Positions 56,630-64,000 of a stretch of 64,000 nt of DNA are shown piece by piece (within the stretch, counting starts at the first letter, position 1; the number at the start of each line of letters is the position of its first letter). The stretch is from Ceratorhiza oryzae-sativae. Its lineage: Eukaryota > Basidiomycota > Agaricomycetes > Cantharellales > Ceratobasidiaceae. The notes below the pieces were generated by a model. That model worked only from the letters and a program-made list of their open reading frames with translations. It was not told the origin of the DNA and did no database searches. The position numbers were made by a program, and so were the translations under genes. The DNA lies in NCBI GenBank assembly GCA_030998015.1, contig JARWMV010000245.1, positions 806,001 to 870,000 on the forward strand, given 5' to 3'.

Positions 56630-59122
56630 TCAAGCGGGGACCTCCCTGACATATGCACCATCCTCGTGCTTTTTCGAATCGCTGTATTCATCCTCATCCC
56701 GTTCGTGCGCGTGCTCCTCGGTTGCGGGGTGCCACTCGGACTCGTCGATCTCTTGGAATGGCTGCCACGCACCACGCACGGGAAAAATACGGTTCAAGCT
56801 GTAATAGATGATCGACGAGGTCCCAAATCCTCTGTGAGAGGCTCAGCCTACGCAGAGACGGGTTGTGCAAGAACTAGGCTTACGTGAAAAACGCCATTTG
56901 GTACACACGGGTCGCAGCGAGGGGGACAGTTTGACCGGCTGAAAGACTCTGATTAGATTCAGTCATATAGCCCACGCGAGCATATGACTCACTGGCACCG
57001 GCAAAGCCGACGACGTTGATCAGAATACCCGAGATATACGCAGCTGGACGAGTTTGTCAGTCGTCGGTCAGTACTCGGATCGCCGCACCAAAGACTGGGG
57101 ACGAACCATAGGCCCTGGGATTGATGCCGAAAGTGTACCAGTACCAACCGGTCCGCTCGGTGTGGTATAGATCAGCGATGCGGTAGTGTCCGCGTCGGAT
57201 GAGCCAGTACTCGGTGATCTGCGCGAAAACGCATTTAGCCAAGCGAAACCACGATGTACAATAGGCTTGTGCTGACCATAACTCCCGCGATAGAACTCAA
57301 AAACACGGAATAGGCTAAAGGTAGTATAGACGAATCGGTCAGTTCCGTTGTTTTGGGGAAAACGAAAAGGGCAACGAATCGGTACCTGAGAGGTAAGACG
57401 TGAAGGAGTTGCTGTCCTTGAGAAGCTGCCATGGGCACATGGCAAGGCCGACAGCCGCGGCAACGTACCCTCCACGCCGGACTACCAGAACATATGTGGC
57501 CGTAAGTAAATCTCACGAGGTTATTCTTTGAATAGGGGCGTACTGTTGATAAAACGAGGGAACAAGGCAGTGAGGTCGCATCCGGCACTAATCGAATTGG
57601 CTGAAATGTTCGTGCCCAGCTTTTCAAATGGACAAATAAGCGTTAGCATGCTGGGTGTTTTGGATTAGGATGTGCTAGACACACCTGCGCAAGAATGAAC
57701 GAAGCCGAGATAAACCAGACCCCAAAGCGCGTTGCGTGGCTTGGGCTGTTATCCAAGAGCTTATTGAGGAGCAAGATGGGATCCCAAACTGCCTCGCCAT
57801 AGATGACCTCACTTGACGAGGACACAATGATACCAAGGAACGAGACGAGGGAAAATCCTAGCGGGACGGCGATAAGCTGAGGAAGGACCGCATCGGATGG
57901 ACGACGGGCACGCGACGCAAAGTCCGGCGCGTTTCTAAATGAAAAGGATTGGTTAGCAAGCGAATAGTATGCACCCAAGAGGATGGCTCACACTACGAGA
58001 GTGGCCATGTTACTGATGCAGCTCATGAGCGAGGTGACCATGGCCCATGCCAGATCGGAGCCATGGAGCCTGCTTGGCTGGTGAATGATGGGGCCAACAC
58101 CTTTGGCTTTTACGATGGACCAGATAAAGAATGTGATCCCAGCAATAGGAACTACAATAGCCTTGGCAGTGAAGAGGTGACGACTGCCGGTTGGTCGGGT
58201 ATCTGCTTCAGCAAGCGCTCATTGTATGCATATGGCATAGGCGGGCTTACATCTTGTGTATGGGGAACCAGATAGCTGGGAGGGAGATAAGCCAGAAGAG
58301 AAAGAAGCACATGAAATCCCGGGTGTTTGTGCCAGAGGACACAGGCATGGAGTTGGCTGGAATTGGAGGCTGGAATGAGTAATCTGCCGGGCCACTGGAA
58401 AGGTCGGACTCACGAAGGCGTTCAATGCTTGGCCACATTGAACGGAGCATCACACGCACACAGGTTCCACCGATGCTAGCCTGGACACCATACCAGATGC
58501 TGCCGGAGCCTGAGTGAACATAATCAAGTAGGTTGATTTCAGCTCACCAAGCCATCGCTCCTCGATTGAACGTGCACCACAAGCTGCCCCAGAGACCGAA
58601 GCTGGTACGAGCAACCACGGGGAACGTGATGTGCTGGATAGCACCCGGCCGCGCATTGAGGACGATGAATGGCGCAACGATGCCATAACTTTAAATATTG
58701 TTGATGTTGGTTAAAAGAAGTTGCAGTGCAAATACACGCAAGCTTACCCAAGCCAGACGCAAATCCAAGCCTGCCACCACGAGAGCCCAGACTGAATCAT
58801 GGAGCTTACGATCATCCATGTGTTGATCTACAGAATGTTGATGTCAGCACGAGCAGCGTGTAAAATGGCCCGTTCGGGTGGCTAACATTAAAGGAGTCGG
58901 CAACCCAGCTGTTTGGTTGAGACGTTCAGTATTTGGGCATAGCGATGAAAGTTAAACCGGGACCCACAATGCGTAGAAATTCCAGGCCTTCCAGGTCCGA
59001 CGCTCGGGTGGGACTGGCTGAAGATCCTCGTTGGATAGGAAGAGCTGGGTAGTGGTAAGACCAGGTTCATGTTCGACTTCGAGCTTCTGGAGAAGCGACT
59101 TGGAACGGCGCGTGAGAGTCAT
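56630..59122 (-). CDS. NCS1-family nucleobase/allantoin-type permease
   Basis: Twelve-span plasma-membrane proton or sodium symporter of the NCS1 family (uracil, allantoin, thiamine and related substrates); of the Fur4/Dal4 side rather than the Fcy2 side. About ten exons. Start at 59122 ([20 protein letters not shown]), then [40 protein letters not shown] across two introns, and [17 protein letters not shown], the TM1 motifs. Later blocks: [79 protein letters not shown]; and [18 protein letters not shown]. The acidic C-terminal tail has several Lys and Ser residues near the end ([16 protein letters not shown]), suited to ubiquitin-driven turnover. The frame is open upstream to an ATG at 59335; I preferred 59122 by family length. 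Confidence 0.88.
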
Positions 59123-59612
59123 CGATCGGACAGAGGAGGCAGGGTGAGCGCTGCAGCTGGGGTTCCAAGCCGAAGACAGCGGTGCGGTTCTCCCTACTGC
59201 AGCGTTGTTTATATCTGAGGCGGACTCAGGAAGGCCGTTCCTAGCAGCACACGTTATTCGAATGGGGCTCCTCAAGCGACGTTGCTGATAAGGTCGCGCC
59301 GATAAGCGAACGAACGGCGAATTAAGGAAAGACAAGACAGTTCTGGTCGGCCGATGCAGTCGATAGGTTCGGAGTGTACTTTATCATCTCCGCAAAGGCA
59401 CGTGAGGCTCGAGCGGCATTCCTTCAACGGGTTATATTCAGCGGGGGAGACGAGATAGGCGTCTCCGCATCGACGCCGCCAAGTCCGAGGCGACGATGAA
59501 GGGCGTCACGTGGTATCCTCTATTCCGGACCCGACACGACCACGTGACACTTTGTTGGACACGCGCCTGATTGGATGCTTGGTCGCGCCTCTCGCATCTG
59601 CAGCTGAACACC
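59123..59612. other. Divergent promoter region, NCS1 permease and kinesin-8
   Basis: About 490 bases between the two divergent start codons. The part next to the permease (up to 59335) stays open in the permease frame and may be its 5' UTR or an N-terminal extension. No other feature seen. Confidence 0.5.
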
Positions 59613-62600
59613 ATGTCGGGCGAATCATCTTCGATTGAAGTTGCAGGCAAGTGGGAGCAGCACTTGTCTCTGCGTCGCCTAACCATGTCGCAGTACGGAT
59701 ACGGCCCCCCACTGCCTACGAGGCCGAACGCCTTCCTCCACAGGGCTATGCGCCCCCTGCGACGTTTGGCGGCGACGGACACCTTACCGCCGCGCCCAAG
59801 GCCCAGATGTATCCTCTGCGCCGCGTTGTCGTACCATGCGACGACCGCTCACTTACTTTTGACCCGCCGGATGAAGAGTCGAGCAGAATCTACGAAGCCA
59901 AAGGATACTACCCTGGACGCAAGCCGTTCAAGGACCAGCTCTATATTTTCGACCGTGTTTTCGACCAGGATGCACAACAGATTGATGTCTTCGAGGGCAC
60001 TACCAAAAAGCTTCTCGACGGTCTCCTCGATGGATTCAACGCGACGGTATTCGCATATGGAGTATGTGTACTTGTTGACGTGATTCATTTAGTCAAGCTA
60101 ACGTATTTGCAGGCCACGGGTTGCGGCAAAACCCACACCATTAGCGGCACAGACACCGACCCAGGTATCATTTACCTCACGATGAGCGAGCTCTTTCAGC
60201 GCATCGCTGAAATCGAATCCGAACAAACGGTCCAAGTCTCGGTCACATTTCTCGAAATCTACAACGAAGACATCCGCGACTTGCTCGCTGAGCCTGGCTC
60301 TTACATGCCGAGGGGCGGGCTAACTCTGCGGGAAGACAAGTCGAACCGGGTCATTGTGAGCGGGCTCGTTTCGCGTAGCCCTACAACGGCCGAGGAAGTC
60401 AAACAACTCGTTCTGGACGGAAACTCACGAAGGACCCAGTCTCCGACTCACGCGAACCAAACGTCGTCTCGTTCGCATGCAGTCTTGCAGGTCAATGTCA
60501 CTCAATCTCCTCGCACCGCGGCTACAACCGAGTGCAAGACTAGCGCGACGCTTTCAATCATCGACTTGGCTGGTAGTGAGCGTGCAAGCGCTACTCGAAA
60601 CATGGGTGAGCGCATGCTCGAGGGTGCCAATATCAACAAATCCCTACTTGCACTTGGAAATTGTATCAACGCGCTCTGCGCCTCTGGAGGGCGCACACGA
60701 CACGTCCCCTATCGTAACTCGAAGCTCACGCGCTTGCTCAAGTTTTCGCTCGGGGGAAACTGTCGTACAGTCATGATTGTTTGCGTCGCCCCGACCAGCG
60801 CACACTATGAAGATACGCAAAACACGCTCAAGTATGCGAATCGTGCAAAGGAAATCAAGACCAAGGTGTCTCGGAATTTCCTCAACGTCGACCGCCACGT
60901 CGCACAGTACGTCGAGGCGATCAGCCGGCTCAACGACGAGGTTGCCGAGCTCAAGGCCAAACTTGCCGGACGCATCACAGGGGACAGCGAGGCAGACGCG
61001 CGAAAGAAGCGGGAAGCTCAAGCTGCGGCGATACGCGCTCGGGACGAGATGCAGCGCAAGTTCGACTCGGCTAGCACAGGGCTTGTGGATGGTGCTCGCG
61101 GTCAGGCTGTGGCGAGCTCTTCAAGACTGAGATTGGCCGCGATCAGGGCGAGGTTGCAGCAGCTGGATTCGGACCCATCGCCTTTAGGCTCCGACTCGGA
61201 CAAACAGGCAGAGCGTTCACTCTTGATCAATCTTGCTACCCGCGAAGAATCTATTGCGCGAGGGGCGGAGGCCCAGCTCGCGAATACTGCGCGAGCCAAC
61301 GACTTGTTCGATAGCCAACTGAAGAGTATTTCAGAGCGCCGATTAGGCGAGGACTTGTGCAACGAGATTGTCCGAATGGATGCCAAGGCGAAAAGGGCAG
61401 AACTCGAGACGCGTAAGGCAGAGGCAAGAGTCAACGTACTTGAGGGCACCGTTTCTGAGCTTGGGGAGGTTGTTGCAGCACTGGCCGGCGTGGTGGCACG
61501 ATGCTCGGTTATGATGGCCGATGGAGCTTCTGTTTTGCGAAGTGCAGCAGGGGAGGGAAACTCCGAGGAGACGATGCGCGCTGTCGCTGGTGCTCTCGGA
61601 CGTATCGCGGACTCAAACGGTCATACGCTCTTCAACGTGCTGGGCCAATCGGTTGCTCCAGGTTCAGGTTCTTCAACTTTGCTCTCTTTCAATGGACACA
61701 CAGCTGCGAGCGCGACTAGAAGATACTCTCTTCCCCAGCCTGCGCCCCGTGGAACCCGTCGTTCATCAGTCGCACCAAATACTTCGATTGCGAGCAGTGG
61801 CGCTCCTTCGCCTCGACGATTCAAGTCTCCGCGGAAGCCGATATCCCGTCGGACTTCGAGCATTAGTGGGATTCTACCCAAGGTTGCACCGACCCCAGTT
61901 TCCGTTGCTCGTCCCGTCAAAAAGGCTGTCCAATGGCGCGATGAGGCAGGCGAAGGGTCGCTGGATGATGCAAGAACTGCGGTTGCTCCTGAGAAGGTTT
62001 ATCCCGTCCCACCGGCTGGAACTGCGAATGAGACCGAGTGGGAGGACGCGGAGATGGAAGATGGCACTATATCCTCTATGGGTAAGGAAAAGGTTGTGGA
62101 TGAAGAGCCCAGCGGCCAGGAGAACTTGTTCAATGGTCTCATACCTCCTAAACGCCGCGGGAGCCGACTCGATCCAGGATTCCTCAAGTCATTTGGTGGT
62201 GGGTCTCAGGCTCTCGGAAGTCTCGCTGAAGAGTCTCCCATGCCAGTCCGCACCGGTCTCGCCGATGTTTCAAACCAAATCGGGCATGGAGTCGGTTGGG
62301 GTGGGGTCACAGCCAACTCCGCTGGCTCCAGCACACCAACGCGCAAGCCGGTCGCAGTCGGGGAAGACAGTGTGTTGCTTCCGTCGAAACGTGTACCGGG
62401 TTCTGCGACTAAGACTGTTCGTCGTCGTTCAGGATTGGGTCTGATGGTGGCCAAGGCTCGGAGACGGTCGAGTTTGATCCCAACGCTATCACCGGCAAAC
62501 GGCCGACCCGGCCCGAGCAATGCGACCGCGAGCACAAGTGTGGTTGCGAGCAGCGGACTTGGACCGCAGAGGCAACGTGTGCAGGCATTGATATCTCCAC

Positions 62601-62806
62601 CCCAACGATCACCGTTCAAGTTGCGCGGCGCCGTGAGCGGGCATTCGAGGCGGCTGAGCGGAGCCGGGCGCATGTCGCTAGCTGGGATTGGGCCTGCGAG
62701 AGTTCCGTTGAAGGCTGCGAGGGCAGCTGGGGAGCGGTTTGCAGGCGACCAGAGTCTTGATTTCGGTGCAATGCGGGCAGCCCCAGGCAAGCCGCTCTGG
62801 AAATGA
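59613..62806 (+). CDS. KIP3: Kinesin-8 (KIP3) motor
   Basis: Plus-end-directed motor that shortens microtubules from the plus end and helps position the spindle and nuclei. Three exons, about 1,030 residues. The first exon MSGESSSIEVA joins through a GC-AG intron (59647-59693) to VRIRPPTAYEAERLPP, giving the usual kinesin start. Motor motifs: GFNATVFAYGATGCGKTHTI (P-loop, across the second intron), LEIYNEDIRDLL, NQTSSRSHAVLQ (switch I), LSIIDLAGSERASAT (switch II), ANINKSLLALGNCINAL and HVPYRNSKLTRLLKFSLGGN. Neck and coiled-coil segments follow (YVEAISRLNDEVAELKAKLA; SISERRLGEDLCNE). The C-terminal 350 residues are basic and Ser/Pro-rich with many SPR-type sites, a probable second microtubule-binding tail. 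The family-typical loop 2 insert is present (residues of about 40-65). Confidence 0.9.
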
Positions 62807-63514
62807 ACAATAGATCCATGAAGTCAGTCTTGTATATTATTACAGCCTTGTCGATTTGTATGCAGCTCTATCCGTCTTGTGAAGGTTTCATTTTATGCGT
62901 TTTCTTTCTTTTTATCACTCACGACATTTCATGTGTTATACCCGCTTGCTCTGTAGGGTGTGGGAGTCGCCTATAATACACCCGGTTCTTGATTTTTTGA
63001 ATGCAGGGATGCGGTGATGTCAATGGGCGCAAGGCGTGGTAGATCATGCGCGTGGGATGTGGATAGGACGAGGCCCAGAGTAAAGGACGACTTTTGATCA
63101 CTTGTGTGTTTGGTTTGAATGACAGAAGTCTATTACAGTTTCACACCAGATTGATTCCTGACCACGACCACTGCTAGAACTAGGGCTGGGGCTGATATAT
63201 TGCTTTGGGGATCCCAGATAGAGCTGTTGGCGGCGAGGGATATCTGGGCATCGCCGTAAGTCGGGTGACCGCCGACCGGCCGCGGACGTAATTGTCATCG
63301 GGAGCTGACCACCGGAAGCAGCGAATATTTGCTAGTGACTGCTCCCCGAGATAGCGCCTCCAGCACGAGTGACCTGGTCCACCCGCACCAAGGCGACTCT
63401 ATTGCACATACACGACTTTGCACAGGATTGAGCCGCAGAGTTTTGTAGCGTACGTCCACTACTCTTCGCCAGGTGGTCGTTCTGAACCTACCATCCCTCC
63501 TAACAGCAACAGCG
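62807..63514. other. Intergenic region, no gene supported
   Basis: About 700 bases after the kinesin-8 stop. T-rich just after the stop, then mixed composition. Short frames on both strands show no domain. It should hold the kinesin 3' UTR and the promoter of the next gene. Confidence 0.45.
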
Positions 63515-64000
63515 ATGGCCACCGGCATGAATCCCGCCTACGATTTTCTCTATGCTCCATCTTCTTCGTCTATCCACCAACCGCACACTCCTGGGTCTGA
63601 TCCCTCGCTCGCGACAGAGATCATGCCCGCTCCACCCCCCTTGACCGGAACCTTCCCGCGCTCGAACACCAAAGGACAAGTAATCGCCCGCACTGGCAAA
63701 GTGTCACAGAAGAAGAAACCGCCTGGGTCGGGCGCTGTCGTGGCGCACGTTGCACGCCAGCAACAGCAGCAACAGCAACGGCCCGATGTCCCGGCTGCGC
63801 CGGTCGTTGTAAGCCCTCCCTCATCGACCTCTGTTATTCCGGACACTGGTGGAATCGTCGAGAAGTCTGACGCAATGGCGGATAGCAGTGGTGCACGCAA
63901 GAGGATGCGATTGTCTCGCCAGTATGTACACTTTTTTTTTTTTACCCAGACCGCAGGCGACCCAACCACTTGTGCATTTCTCTCTCGTTTTTTAGACCTT
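63515..64000 (+). CDS. Unrecognised gene, 5' part only (runs off the window)
   Basis: The ATG at 63515 opens MATGMNPAYDFLYAPSSSS, then a Pro/Ser-rich, probably disordered region with KGQVIARTGKVSQKKKPPG (basic patch), a run of seven Gln near 63760-63780, and GGIVEKSDAMADSSGARKR before RMRLSRQ. A GTATGT donor at about 63922 starts an intron with a T-rich tract; an acceptor TTTTTAG lies near 63995, so the next exon begins in the last bases of the window. The composition suggests a nuclear regulator, but no DNA-binding or other domain is visible yet and I assign no function. Confidence 0.55.
   Translation, partial: MATGMNPAYDFLYAPSSSSIHQPHTPGSDPSLATEIMPAPPPLTGTFPRSNTKGQVIARTGKVSQKKKPPGSGAVVAHVARQQQQQQQRPDVPAAPVVVSPPSSTSVIPDTGGIVEKSDAMADSSGARKRMRLSRQYVHFFFFTQTAGDPTTCAFLSRFLDL

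Noticed and set aside
1..64000. CRISPR arrays, bacterial operons, phage genes or secondary-metabolite clusters
   Set aside because: None seen. There are no regularly spaced repeats, and no polyketide or peptide synthase, terpene cyclase or cytochrome P450 signatures. The genes are ordinary eukaryotic spliced genes.

Overview
This window is nuclear DNA from a filamentous basidiomycete, most likely an Agaricomycete. A Rhizoctonia-like (Cantharellales) genome is my best guess, but that is inference. The signs are dense genes on both strands, many introns of about 45-60 bases with GTNNGT donors and CTNAC branch sites, short intergenic spaces, and fungal families such as WOPR regulators, NCS1 permeases, RIM15 and SCH9. 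I see no bacterial operon structure, tRNA, rRNA or CRISPR array.

Layout. At 1-10.1 kb, two CorA-type Mg2+ transporter paralogues (the first cut by the window edge) enclose two tandem CsbD-like stress-protein genes and a 5'-truncated LINE retrotransposon with a 15-base target-site duplication. At 11.1-25.5 kb lie mitochondrial ribosomal protein bS18m, the RIM15 kinase, an unrecognised Gln/Pro-rich protein, proteasome deubiquitinase RPN11, a small membrane protein and the SCH9 kinase. From 25.5 to 27.9 kb there is no supportable gene. At 27.9-42.5 kb come RNase H1, an AIM32-like thioredoxin-fold ferredoxin, VPS52, EFR3, a secreted aldose 1-epimerase, a REV1-type BRCT protein without a polymerase domain, MED18 and EIF1AD. 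At 42.7-52.9 kb lie a KAR9-like/GAR-domain cytoskeletal protein, a single-pass coiled-coil protein, dihydroorotase and a BSD2/NDFIP-like adaptor. At 53.5-64 kb lie a WOPR transcription factor running into a degenerate kinase-like domain, an NCS1 permease, a kinesin-8 and the start of another gene.

Genes that belong together. RIM15 and SCH9 are antagonists in nutrient (TOR/PKA) signalling and lie within 13 kb. EFR3, VPS52 and BSD2 serve plasma-membrane and endosomal trafficking. The KAR9-like protein and kinesin-8 both act on microtubule ends. Several gene pairs are divergent with starts about 140-300 bases apart (RPN11/membrane protein, URA4/BSD2, RSM18/RIM15, BRCT protein/MED18, AIM32/VPS52), so shared promoters are likely.

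Two features run across the window. First, six reading-frame breaks, each fixed by adding one base in or near a short homopolymer, interrupt RIM15, SCH9, the KAR9-like gene (three) and the WOPR gene. This looks more like uncorrected sequencing error than biology, so these should not be called pseudogenes yet. Second, at least six introns use GC-AG splice sites, three of them in RPN11. Exon limits were read by eye; gene spans are more reliable than every splice site.
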